From assembly GCA_036571765.1 (NCBI GenBank), contig BROE01000016.1, forward strand, positions 8,808,892-8,872,891: a stretch of 64,000 bases of DNA, given 5' to 3'. The notes under the pieces were generated by a model. That model had not been told where the DNA came from and did not search any database. It worked only from the letters and a program-made list of their open reading frames with translations. Numbering within the stretch: the first letter of the stretch is position 1; every line of letters starts with the position of its first letter. Made by a program: the position numbers and the translations under genes. Positions 48,182 to 61,072 of this stretch are shown piece by piece. This DNA comes from Plecoglossus altivelis. Its lineage: Eukaryota; Chordata; Actinopteri; Osmeriformes; Plecoglossidae.

Positions 48182-51018
48182 CTAGCGCTTCTTCATGTAT
48201 TTTTCAATGGGTACGGCTAATCCACAATTATCTGGGACAGTTGCCCGTGTAGCAGGCAACCCTGGAAACTGAAACATGCCTGGTTTAGGTAGGCGCTGCC
48301 TGTAGAGTTTCAGATGGTCTTCAGCTAAAGTACACAGATTATCGACACTGTCCTCTCCAATTGCCTTTTGCAGTTTCTTCTCCCAGTTACGGACCTGAAG
48401 AGACAAAGGAGGCAATCACCATTAACTGATCATCATTCTCATCCTCACTTAGCAGATCCAATACCTTCACAAGTGCATAATAAAGTTTGACTGGCCGTGG
48501 TTATGATATAGAAGTCTTGGTAGTAAAAGGTAATGTCCCTCCAAAAGACTTCATTACCTCAACACTGTGCTTGGTCTCAATCTCTAAGTTGCTAGAAGAT
48601 GCAAAATACTTCTTATACCAGCTCGTCTCCGTGACATCCTGAAAGACACAATGCTTCTTCATCAAATATATGATAAAGAATCGGACATTTAGTGGCAGTG
48701 GTGAATGTCATTACAATTGTACTCTTTAGAGCTATACAATGGACTGTTATTTTCACAAATAGAGATATCTAATGAACTGTTTTGCCAAAAATACTGATTC
48801 TCTGGATAAACCCAAACTTCCTACCAACGGATCTTCACGGCAGTGTCTACACCTAAAACACAGCTGCGGTCAGGACAAGCCATCGTTCCGGGGAGATCGT
48901 GAATAAAGCATGAGGTCAAGCCTCGCACACAGGCTGTGATTTTGGCCCTTTTGTCACACGGCTGCTCAATCATTCATGCTGACCTTTGGTTCCAGCTCCG
49001 CTGATGGTTTGTGGGGACACCGCACCGCGTGGGAGCTCACCTCAGCCAGCTTCACCAAACTTTCACATCCTTTTCAAAAGACGGCAGGCAGAATTATCAC
49101 CTCGCCTATTTAGGATACAATCGCTATTCAAATGCAATGCAAGAAAAACAGGAAGACCCAATTCTAACGGCAAACCAGTCTAATGACAAATCCAGATGAT
49201 GTATGTGGAATATAGAAGAAAAATAAGATATTCTACTGATTTAGCCAATGTGACAGTGTTCGGTACCTCTGTAAGCAAAGAAACATTTGACAAGAGCCGC
49301 AGACATTTTCCCATCCAGGTCTGGCTCAAGAACCTTCCAACTGTCTCCCAGAGGACAATCATTTAACGGGTCAACTTTCGACCTTCGTGCCAGCATGTCA
49401 ATGTATGGCCCGGAGAAGATGTGCTTAGGTTGACTGCATAAAGACAAGGTAACCCAATTAACAAGGCTCAAGAGCTTACTGGGAACGTTGCTTGTCCTGA
49501 CAGGTTACAGTACGTTCTACCATTTTCACTTGTGGCAAACGTTTCAAAAAACAACAGCATTTCAATTACGAGCAATATGAAATGTTTAGTCCATTTTGTA
49601 AAAACCTTATGTGTTTTTTTAACTGCATGATGCACTAGTTACTCAGACGTTATCATTTGTTGAACAGGAGGTTCTGGAAAATTCCATTCCAGATGGGCTT
49701 ATACCACATCTACCACTTTGTGCATGTGGTATAAGAATGATAACTTTTTTCAGTAGATAGTCTCTATACCAGCTCACCTCTGGTAAATGGAAACAGGTCT
49801 GTAGAATGCAGTTAGAGATACAGGACACTCATAATCCACACAATCTTTAGCATCACTGAAAGTCACAGCTATGGGGATCTGCTCTCGAGTCACTGACACT
49901 CTGTAAATCTGAGGGAAAAGAAATCTGAAATAGTTAAACAGGTGAACAATACCCCATTTACAGTTTCCCACCTCTTATTTTCATTCAAGGTTTTTGTATT
50001 TTGCTTAGTGCGATTTTGCAATTCATCTCTTCAGCAAGGCAGTGATGATAGAATAACTTTTTTATCTGGTCACAAATGAGATTAACATGTTTCACCAAAC
50101 ATCTCATTTTGACAGGTACAGAGCGTAAAATAACAGTATCAGTTTACCTGTGAATTGCTGCCATCTGCTGAGCAAACCTTGATCTCAACCATCGTGTCTC
50201 CAACGTTCAGTGAGACAAGCTGGGAACTGTTCTCTCCGTTCACTAAAACCTTCATATTCTCATCAGGTACTTTGGGCAGCATAGTCACAGCGTCACAATA
50301 GAAATAAACTGTGCCTATAGAGAACACAAATAGATGCATAAGTGATAGTATTAGAGATCAAAGAATACATTGAAATTCCTTTTCAGCTCTTTGCAAGAAA
50401 GCTAGGCTGTATGTCAACAGTAAAATAGCTTTCTCAGAACATGATATGATAATTCCTCTAAATTACTATATTGAATAGATCTGAACTAATATTCATTATA
50501 CCCTGAATTAAAGCAATATATCTGAGTTGTTGTCATTAAGTAATAAATTAGGCAACCTACTTGAATATTCATAAATATTTGCGGAAAATGCAGGCTGCAG
50601 TTGAACATCTCCCTCAATTGCCAGTTCACTCAGCACTGCAGTCCTAGCAGACAGTTTGGTGACATCGATGCTGTATTTCTTGGAGGTGCCATCCTCAGCT
50701 ACCACTTCTATATCCACCACATTTAATCCATCGTTTAGTGGAATGGTTTTGGAACCGTCTCCTACAAACTGAAAGTTGAACAAAAAAAGCATTGATTGTC
50801 TGTTTGAACCACAGATACCTCCGATTCCGTTTTTGAAAGTAAGTTTTATTTCTACTCACAATTTTGTAGGAAGCACCACAATCGCTTGTCAGTAGGTCCA
50901 GTGTAACGCTGTTGACATTGCTTGCAACAGTGGCTTTGTAACTTGTTACACTTGATTTGAAGGCGGGCTGTAAGTTCCCTCCTGATATTGAAAGCTTTTC
51001 TAAATCACAGTTATCCAT
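48182..51018 (-). CDS. Unrecognised protein: two cadherin-like beta-sandwich repeats, U-box-like segment, Cys cluster (gene A)
   Basis: Nine exons in transcript order: 51018-50860, 50768-50561, 50314-50148, 49908-49778, 49433-49267, 49069-49041, 48863-48825, 48638-48558, 48394-48182. Phases agree and give 397 residues ending in TAG. Residues 5-95 and 96-195 are two repeats of the cadherin-like beta-sandwich type (Pfam PF12733 pattern): LSISGGNLQPAFKSSVTSY, then SKTIPLNDGLNVVDIEV, AEDGTSKKYSIDV; second copy LAIEGDVQLQPAFSANIYEY, then LNVGDTMVEIKV, ADGSNSQIYRVSVTR. Residues about 203-275 resemble a U-box (YECPVSL, then PV, and later DPLNDCPLGDSWKVLEPDL). A CFRCRHC cluster follows (289-295), then a charged helical tail with WEKKLQKAIG. 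No signal peptide or membrane segment was seen, so a cytosolic protein is expected. The fold calls are pattern recognition; the function is unknown, possibly ubiquitin-related. Confidence 0.8.
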
Positions 51019-51832
51019 GTTCTCCTTTTCCTTACACCTGGCATAACTCTAGATACGCAAGAACTCTTTGTAAATGTCTTAAAGTTAAGACATCAAGCTA
51101 GCACACCCCTGAGTCTTGGGACTTCTGGACTTTCCTTCGACGCTCAATGAAACCATAGTAACGTCAACTCATCCTGCATGACCTGCTGACTTGCGGCGAC
51201 CTGATTAAAAGCAATTAAAAAACATAGGGTGACTGTCTGATAAAATATGATTGTAATCAATAAAAAATATTTTGATCTTGGCACACAATATGCTACACCA
51301 TGGCGCGATCATTTCAGTCAACACACACAAAAACTGTATTCCTCCAACTATTCCTCCAACAGTAGAGGGCGACAGAGCAAGAAAAGAGCACTAGTTCTTC
51401 CAGCCGTTATTGTTGTCTGTTTCTTAATTTACTTCCGGTCGCCGGTCCACAACGTGTGTTGGATTGAAAACATTTTCCAGTCACAAGTTGTATGGTATTG
51501 ATGGTGGCGTTATAAACAAAGTACGCGTATGTGTTGCACTTGCATAAACAATGCTTTTTCAAGCTATTTGAATTTGCCAACTTTGATTGTACGACTCTGT
51601 GCTTTAAAATGTGCATATTTGCGTGTTGTTTGTTACCATTATGTAGACTGTCCCTAAATGAAAATGTAGTTAGCTAGCTGCCATAGTAAGATTCTGTATA
51701 ACACGTTATAATGAAATGTATACATATATCCTAAAATATATTCATAGCCTATAGCTAGCTTACTGTACGGTGACAAACGTAACACATTTCACTACGTTTC
51801 TGACTGACTCATGTCTAACGTGGCGACAGGAC
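51019..51832. promoter_or_regulatory. Divergent promoter interval, gene A / c1d
   Basis: The two start codons face away from each other 814 bases apart. The c1d coding exon is preceded by an acceptor-like GCGACAG at 51824-51830, so c1d probably has a noncoding first exon within this interval. Confidence 0.5.
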
Positions 51833-53041
51833 ATGGCAGAAGACGTACCTGAAGATTACCCCGTGGAGATCGATGAGCAGCTGAAGACATTCGAGTCTTC
51901 GGTGGATTCTGTGAAGACAATGGTGCAGACTGTGTTGTCAATGCCCAGAAAAGAACTCATGGAAAAGGTAAAGGCCTTTCTAGGGCAGAAATGTAGTTCC
52001 CAATGTAAGGATGTCTTAACCCTCCTGCTCTCTTCGTATTCTCTTCGTAGCCATGCTGCACATGAATGATTTAGTTTTGTCTGAGTTCAATCAAGCACAT
52101 ACAATCTAAATATCTCATTGTGCGTGTGTGTGCATTTGACGTTGTTTCGGGTCATTCTGACCCCCAAAGAGAGCATGAGGGTTAAAACTGCTCACCACTC
52201 ACAAACTGTTTGTGGATATGCTACAGGTGGTTATAGTTAACTCTTACTGTGAGGTTAATGTCTCATAATTCTTATCTATGTTTGGTAGCTGGACCCTCTT
52301 GAACAAGCCAAACTGGATTTGATGTCTGCATATACCCTCAATTCATTATTCTGGAGTAAGTACCATTTTCTGATGTGACTTTGTAAGTGTCCGTAAATGA
52401 ATTTCTAGTATATATTCTAGTATATATTTCTAACCCCCCCTCCCCCATTTCTCGGTTACAGTGTACCTGGTTACACAAGGAGTCAACCCCAAAGAACATG
52501 GAATTAAACAAGAACTGGTACATTATTTTTATCCGACTCTTACTCATTTAACACCAGGACCGTTTAGATTAAGTGAACCAACATACCCTCCTGAAACAGA
52601 AGTGACAAGTATGCTTGCGAGGTTGTGGCTTTTGGCCAACAAAGCCTTCACTGTTTAAATCTAGTTCTATAATCTACATTTACTTAGACTGATAACTAGT
52701 ATATTCATCGAAATGGTTTGGATATTTCCAGTGTTGAAGTATATTATTGTCCACGCGCTTCAGAAAGATTCCCTCTCTTTGACTGGATCTAGGAGAGAAT
52801 CAGGACGTACATGAACAGAGTGAAGGAGATCACAGACAGAAAGAAGGCCGCTCGTCTGGATAAAGGAGCCGTCTCCCGCTTCGTCAGAAATGCCCTGTGG
52901 GACTCTGAGGAGGCTGCTGCGAGGAAAGAAGGGGCAGCGGCCACAACAGAAGGGACGTCGGCGGGCAAAGAAGAGGGTCCGAAGAGGCCCAAGGCCACGC
53001 CCGGCCGCGGCCAACACTCCAAGCGCCCCAAGTTGAACTGA
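51833..53041 (+). CDS. c1d: Nuclear exosome cofactor C1D
   Basis: Exons 51833-51967, 52289-52355, 52462-52517 and 52793-53041 join in frame to 168 residues (human 141). C1D (yeast Rrp47) is a nuclear protein of the Sas10/Utp3/C1D family. It binds RNA and EXOSC10 for 3' processing of 5.8S rRNA, and has also been linked to DNA-PK and to nuclear-receptor repression. Visible are VEIDEQLKTFESSV, KLDLMSAYTLNSLFWMYLVT, VNPKEHGIKQEL and the conserved YMNRVKEITDRKKAARLDKG with SRFVRNALWD. The C-terminal tail is about 25 residues longer than in human and rich in Lys, Arg, Ala and Pro. Upstream ATGs are not used, because the exon begins just before this ATG. It lies downstream of wdr92 as in human 2p14, apart from the two inserted genes. 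Confidence 0.95.
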
Positions 53042-55289
53042 CTCAAACGAGCCATACGAGGACCAGCCTCTTTTCTGGGCTCAAGACCCTTTTTACTCGC
53101 CTCCGAAACCCACCTTTAAAAGGGGAGTTGTATATTGTTGTTACGTCGCTGTCGAAGACATGTAATCAATACCACTTCTCCACATACCTGTATGGTGTTC
53201 AGCTCTGTGAACGCCAGCCTCACTGCTAGTCACATTCAATTTCTGAACCGAGGTAGCTCCAACAGCAGGCAATCAAGATATGTGTCGGGGAATTTTTTGT
53301 ATTTGTTGTTTTTGGGATGGCCAAGTTTTTATATCAAAAAGGAACGATCTATGTTGATGTTCGTTTGAATCTGGATGGTTGTATTTCAATTGTAGGAAGG
53401 TCTATGGTGTCTCCTGATCAATTACATTGTGTTGGAAGACTGAAGCGATCGTGTGAAGATCCTTGTATTAATGTCCCCTCTTAGGTTTCACAACTTCTCC
53501 ATGTTCATGATCTTTAGATAGCTATTTACTTGTGTGGTAGCATTCACCCTCTAAGCTGTGTAATGATGTATATAGCAATATGAGCGTAGCGTTGAGATGT
53601 TTTGTATTACAGTTGGCCCTAAAATCCACTTTTCAAACTCCAGAATACATAATTAGATAAGTGATTTGGCATAGCTAAATATGAACATATTGACGATTTA
53701 GTTCAAAAGTGATTTGACAGACAGGCAACCCATTGAAGACTCATGCAAGTACAACAAACATAAAATGTTTTATGTAACAAAATGTTATGCGGCTGTTTTT
53801 GTCCTACTGAATTTCCCATCAGACAGTAATGATATTTGTCAGCGACAAATCAATCGAACCTTCTAATCAAGCTCCGGAAGCTATGACGTATTGTTGTTTT
53901 CAAGAAACGTTTCTCATCGTCTGTGCCTTCAGATTAGAGAAATGATTTGTTTAGTTACATTTGTTTCCTGCCCTAACAATTCCACAACATTGTTGACTTG
54001 TCAGTTCAAAGATGTGTCAGCTAGCCTGACAAATAGCACTGCCCACACATAGAGGGATATTGGAAAAAGATGGAGCTTTCCTCTTACATCCATCACACGC
54101 ATGTGTACTTGGTTTGAAGGAATTGGCTCACTAGCAAGGCATCTCGACAGGCGAATTTAGACAAACTCTCCTTGAGTTGCGCGACCATGAAACTCCATTC
54201 TGCCTTGCCTGTGAGTGTTTATTTACATAGCCTGTTTGTTAAGAGAAGGGTAAGTAAGTCAGTGATTCCGTCTGGCTTAGTAACCCTCAGATTCCAGGAG
54301 ATGGCAGCAATGAGGTTTTCAGTCAAAGTTTCCTCACCACAGCCTCAATAACAATTTGAGTTATTTTGGTGGAACTTTGGTACGATAATGGCCTGGAATG
54401 GTGCTCATAGAAAGTTCTCTTGAGGCAGCAGAAGGCAGTTCAACTCTCACCAGCTCATCAGAAGACTGTCTTCCATGGATCAACCATGACTGTTAAGAGG
54501 CTTTTTGAGGAGCCAGATGCTTTGTGCAATTAGTACTGTTGTAGGGTGTTAATGTTGTTATAACTAACAGCTGTAAGTGCACTAACTCTGGATCTGGATC
54601 AGACTTGTGCACAAGCTGACTGGTGCTCTCCTTCACTTCATATCTCCTCTCTTTTCATTTCTCCTTTCTTCGGGCCACTCCGTTACTCGAGTATTTCTCA
54701 TCCTTTGCGTTTTGTCCCATACTGTCTCTGGCCTGCCCCCATCTTCCCCCCCTCGCCCCTTCATTCCCTTCATCCGTCAGCAGCTGCTGAAGTGGAAAAT
54801 GACCACCTGGTCTAAACATGCGCTGAGTACTGCCTGGGCTGAAACAATTCATCTAAACCACTTACATCATTGTTTGCGTTAGATTTCCACTCATCATGGA
54901 CACTTCTCCAGCCCATGTGGAGAGAACTGGCATTGTTCTCCCTATTTATATTCAAACTATAATCATAATACACTCTGTCTAATGTTGGGACTGCATTAAA
55001 GTGCGACTTAAGTGCATCCTCAGATACAGCTTTGTGATGATGTCACACTGTCATTCCCTGAAACGTCTTCCAACTCCGGCTGTCAGTTGGGCTCGTTCTC
55101 TTCTGTGACCTTGAGTTTGCCTCTGACATTTGCCCCGAGTTGAAAACACGGCAACGTCATTTGGGTGCAACGTGAACAATCGGCCGTTCCACTCTAAAGC
55201 GTGTGCTTCCTATACATATAGACTTAAGCAGCAGCACAGTTTGGGATAACCGTTAACCCATCAAAGAGTGGAAGAAAAAGCTTTTCTTT

Positions 55290-55340
55290 CACACACGCAC
55301 ACACACACACACAGACACACACACACACACACACACAGAC
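55290..55340. repeat. (CA)n microsatellite
   Basis: CA run with CAGACA interruptions. Confidence 0.95.
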
Positions 55341-57279
55341 ACATGCACGCTTACACTTTCACAGGCACACAAAACACTCATTCTTGAACAGACAAACCAA
55401 CACACATCCAGACTCAGCGCAGATTCGATGTGTGTAATCGATTGGATTCTCTTCATGATTCCTGGGACAGGAGTGTATTCTCTGTCCATATAGGCGGATG
55501 AAACCACAGCTGTTGGGACATAAATCTGCTGAGGAATGCCACAGCTCCCAAACTGAGGAGTGACTGGATTTCTTCCAAACAGCAGATGATCATTTTTTCA
55601 GGGTAGGAACAAGTGTGCGTATGTGCGGACGCAGTAGACCCCTACAAAGAAAAGCTCAAACAGGCCACTATAAATGTATATTCTTTGTGTTTCTGTCTGA
55701 TTGTATATCAGATGTGTGTATTTGCGTCTGAAAGCCTTCTCAGTGTATACACGGTGTGCGTGTTGTGAGTTTCAGATAAGGATGAAGTCGAGCAGAGTGC
55801 ACACAGGGGGCCTCTCTGTTGTGTCAGGCGGAAACGACGCATCTCAGAGCAGCTGGGGAAGATCCAACAGATGGGGACGTTTCATAAGAAGAGCAGGGAT
55901 GTTGTGAGGAACTTGGATGTAGGCAACTGTTGATACTTCTAAAGACTTAAAGAAAACTTTTCATGGACACCATTTGTGCGGATGCGACTTGGGCTGATTT
56001 CAAAAGAGCTGGCAACTATGCACTGGGCTGTCGGTCCTGTGTTGGAAGGCTGAAATGATTGTAAAACAAACCTCTACATAGGAACTAGACCACAAGTACA
56101 TGCGTTACAATTTGATTACAAATGTTACAATTGCTGTGCATCTGTACACGTATAAAGGAAACGGTAGCAACACATTCTCACAGACAACATTTCATCTTCT
56201 CAAATGACCTCTTTTGATCAATGAGTGGAAAAAGGGTATTTGCATGGCCCCTCTTTGCCACACACCTCGTTTAGCCCCCTGTTCCCTAGATAAAACCGTG
56301 TTTATAGCATGTCAATAGCCCCACTCATCATTCCTCATCCCTCTCTTACTCGCAGCCTTGGTTTACAGCTAGCTAGGGCACGCTGAGGGGTTGATATGAG
56401 AGCTGGGGTAACTGTAGCATTGGGTACAGTAAAGTGCTTGAGGCCTCTTGCTTTTACGATGATGTGAGGGATATAGTCTGGGAGTGTAGGCAGCTAGCAA
56501 AAGCAGCTGTGAGTTCAAATGCACTGCTCAGTACATTACCTGTTATTTACTAGAGGAATATGACCCCCATATAGTAGTTTGTGTCATGAGATCTGTTTAA
56601 TAGTTTAATGTATCTTAAAAGACTTTAATTCTTTTCCTAAAATAAGTAATTGCATAATTCAATTTTTTACACAGAGAGCATGCGATCTTACTTTTTTGTT
56701 GTTGTTGTTGTAATTTTCACCATCAATTTTCTTGCCAAGAAAATATTTAACACAACGAGAATGACCTTAAACACAAGATAACTATGCGTACTGAAGTTCT
56801 TTGCACACATTCTTTCTGTTAATATCTTTGGATTCGAATCAGTTGAAATGTTCAAACAGGTCACTAGATGGCAGTCAAAGACAGTTGTAAATAGCTTTGC
56901 CTATCAGTCAAGGTTGAGCGAGAAGGTTTGCTTTTCCCAACCACAGATATGAGTAGATTACTTGTCACTTGGCGTATAATCACCCTTATCGTACAGAGAG
57001 AGCAACAACAATACTAAGAGTATAATGACAAAAGTAATTGTTTTGGAAGTCTTACACTTGGCTCTAGCTGTGTGATGGATGAGTAGGGCAATCTGTAGCT
57101 AAGTTAAGAGATTGGAGGTTCAGAACCGTTATTTGAAACACATTTATTCAGTTTGTAGTGGCTTTACCCAGTTTAGTGAGTCAAAGTCAATTGGTTTCTA
57201 TGGTGCTAAATAGACAGATATGGCTGTCATTTCTAATATGTAACCTGGTGCAGTTCAAGTTGAGCCTTTGGTTGAGGAA

Positions 57280-57285
<6 letters not shown>

Positions 57286-57312
<27 letters not shown>

Positions 57313-57432
57313 AACACTGATCAGATGAATAGTAACAACCTGGATTTGACAGTAAGAGAGAGAGAGAGACAGAGATAGAGACTGTGACAGAGGGACACAG
57401 GGACAGAGAGAGGGAGAGAGAGAGAGAGAGAG
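57286..57432. repeat. (GT)n and (GA)n microsatellites
   Basis: A GT run at 57286-57308 is followed, after 45 bases of unique sequence, by an imperfect GAGAGA tract to 57432. Confidence 0.95.
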
Positions 57433-60400
57433 GGACATGTTTTTATTCAGTTTAGGAATGCTTTGCTATAAGACAGCTGCAGTCTAGACTGCCATTCTCA
57501 CGTCCTTTTTTAGCTCTGGGGCCAAAAACAAGGCGGAATAATCTCAAGGCTGTCTCAGCTGATAAGGCTCATATTAAGTGGATCTGCTAAACACTCCTTT
57601 TGCAATTGCAGTTTACATTACATTGTGGAGAATCACAAATACCAAATGTTTTACGAGTGTATGAGCAAAGAATACAGAGCCAACCAATAGCAGATGTAAT
57701 TGTGCTTTGGTAGTTCCTGCCGGTGATTCTTAAGAACATTCCCAATGGAGAGGCCCATCTGTACTAAATAGTCTGGAAACATCTTTGTATTCTTCTTGTG
57801 CGATTTCTCCCTGAAAGCAGCTGAATGAAATATGGGCCAAAGTGTCAGAACGTGCGCAGGCAAAAGCCTCCATTTGCCAATAAACTCTCATGCGTCAAAA
57901 AACTGGAGATTTTTGTGTGTGTGTGAAAGCAGTAGGAAATGCCAGACCTAATGTCAGAGGCCTGTTCTGTTCTATTATGTCTAATAGGAGCAGAATGTGT
58001 CATTAGCTAATCGAGGGAGCAGATCCCACACCCACCTCCCCCACCCGTTAAAACATCCTGAGCAGGGCAGGCTGTGTCCCTGGCGTTCTACTCCTTCAAA
58101 GGCCTCCATTATACTTCAATGGTGAGTAAACAGCGGGTCCCAAAAATGACTGTCTCCAAAGTTTAAAGCAACATCATTTATCACTCTGCCAGCCACTGCA
58201 GGTGTGACCCTGTTCCCACAGTCTCATTGACAGAACTGCCCAGTAAAGGGTGTACGTGTAGGCTTATGCACGATCGAATCAACCACCCTCCAACCCCTGG
58301 CCACCTGGGACGGCCAAGGTTGGGTGTTTCTATGTGTGTGTTTGTTCTTGCACCATTCGTGTTCTGTGGTCTATTATCTTTTGCTGTCCTTTCGAGGGAA
58401 GCTTCAGCATTGAGACAATAATCTGTGTTCTCTCTTCTCATTTTGCTCAGTTGACACAGTGTGAACCTACACACATTGCCAAGGTGGTCCGCCACATTGC
58501 GATAAATAGTAACCACAGTGACCTTTTGCTCTGAGGTCCCAGTATGTGTCAAAGGTCAAGGATGTCAATTGGTTACTGAAGGTATGATGTTTTATTGACC
58601 ATCAACTCCAAACACCCTATAAATTGGTTGACATTTTGATAATAGTCGAGGTAGATGAAGATTTATCAGTTCAGATATCCCTACTGCACAGCGCAACTAC
58701 TGTATTACTTAGCCTGTGTGTAAACATACTGTACATAGAAACTATTGTATTGGCTTGAGAAAAAAACATCAAACCTCCAATTAGAGCCATATAAGCATTA
58801 TATAGAAACACACTACCTCACGTTGCTGTGTTTCCTAATCCCAAAATGAACTAGTTTAGGCATTTAGGGCCATTTTACTGCACGTCCCCAAAACATTTAA
58901 CATGCACTGTACGTTGATGAGTTTGATACTGTGTGCGTTTGTAGTTCAGTTTAATTAATGGCCGGGCCCTGTTGATGGGGGCCCATTGGGGTCAAGGTGA
59001 TCGAAACTGTGGAGCAGGTGGCACGTCGATGAGAGTGCTTCACACAGCACGTATCGACCGCTGGTCTCACACAGCCTCTATTGATTGACATGTTTGCTGG
59101 GGAAGTGTGTTTAACAGAGTAGTTAATGTGTAAGGCTGTTTATAAGTAACGTTGACAGAGACGGTGTTGTTGCCCTGTATCAGAAAAGCTGTATGAAGAT
59201 CACGGACAAATATGAGCCGGCATTTTCAAGTTTCAGTGGGGAAAGTAACGTGAATCAAAAACTTGATTTCAAAAGGACTGTAATGATGGATACATGAGAT
59301 CCAGATGGGAGAGATCACCTGTCTGTCTACGCTAACACACATTAACACCCTTACTCGCACACTACACATTCCCGTAACAGCAAATATTAATAGCAGCCTG
59401 TTTGTTCTGTGCTGCTCCTCCCACACCTTGGACCCTAAGCTATTTGGGAACGGCAAGGCAGAGGCCCACCAGATGCAACATTAGTACCAAGTTAATGACT
59501 AACCCTGTATGATGCCTCTCCATCATCCCACCCTTACAGACCATGAAAGCAGAACTGCTGCGGTTCTCACTAGAACAACACAAATTTCACCAGGAATGAA
59601 AACCCGATACGTAAAAAGGACACAATATTTCATAAATGACTTGGATCTCAAGATCAAACAAGTGGCTGGGAAAACACAGACTCACAGAAGTGGTCATGCC
59701 GAACACTTAAGACGGCGCTCCTTAGTATGGCTGCGCCACCTTATGCATAAGGAGGGGGGGCACGGGGGGTGGGGGGGACGGGGGATGGGGAGCGAATCAG
59801 AGGGAGTACATGGAGCAGTCTTTAAAAAGCCTGCTCACCCTCCCCACCCACCAACACACAGACAAAATGCTGTGAAAACACCGGCTAATTACTAAGAAAA
59901 CAATGGGGGTAAAGCGGCGATGTGCCAACGCACACACAACCCTGGCGCAGTAATTACACCAGAGCTGTTTCGGTTGAAAACAACACGGTTTGGTGATCTT
60001 CGTTGAACGTCGTTTCCGATTGAACATCTGTTCAGAAGAAAAGGTTTGGAAAGGAAAGCACAGAGAGGGGGCTCTTTCTCTCGTTTTCTCGATCGGTTTC
60101 GATAATATATCTGCTCAATAATATTCCCTTGAACAGTTTCCTTCTCAGTGTGGTTGCAAGGACAAATTCAAGTTCAAGTTTAGGGTAGGCCTGTAAGAAT
60201 CATGGTAAACCTTGGCTATAACTCTCAATGCTATCATTCCCCTATGTCTAGCTGTGCTATCAAGCAATGCTCATGCTAACAAAAACCAAGGCCATTAGAA
60301 ACAACAGCTCTCTCTTTGCCACCAAGGGATTACATCGTTAGTGATTAGAGCCAAAACTTATAAAAGCACGGTCGGGCAACAGTACAATTGCTCCCAATGA

Positions 60401-61026
60401 GCCTGACTACTTGGCCGGCGCGAGCGAAAAACAAAACTCCCCCAAACCAAGTGTTTTTGAATTGGAACTGAATGTTTTTGTATTGCTTCTTTCATGCATG
60501 ATTAAGCTCTACAATCTAAAAGGCACTTTGTATGTCCCCTGTGCTTTTTCACAATTTTACAGTAATAAAAAGCAGTCGGTCTTTTCTGGCACAGCATATG
60601 ACATAGGCCTACAATCCCACTTAGAATTTCAAATAGTGTGGGAAGTGTAGCAGGGAATGTGTAAACAGTCTAAGCACCAAGGTCAGTGTCTTGGGTTGAA
60701 AGCAATGTTTTGAATTTGGACTGAAATAGACAATCAAAATGGACTAAAATAAAGACAAGCCTCTGACATTATATACATGTCCTATTTAATTTCTTCATAA
60801 CAATTGAAGTCCATTTATGACACGTCAGCCCTGTACATTGACAATGGTAGCCATTGGGCCAAGGCAGAGTGCTCCATTTCCCAGCTAATTACTTGGACTT
60901 CAATTTGTTTCATGTGACATCTGCTGACAGCATCTCCCTAAAGATGACTATATCATGGTTAGTGTGGGTGAGCTATTAAGGCACCTCTGTCTCTGTGTGT
61001 CAGCCTCCTATCTGTTCATCTCTGGC

Positions 61027-61067
<41 letters not shown>

Positions 61068-61072
61068 CACAC
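61027..61072. repeat. (CA)n microsatellite
   Basis: A CA run with one AA interruption. Confidence 0.95.

Noticed and set aside
48825..49266. Direct splice from gene A exon 5 to the exon at 48638, or to the 28-nt acceptor at 48852
   Set aside because: Both routes shift the frame and hit stops. The route through the 29- and 39-nt exons keeps the frame.
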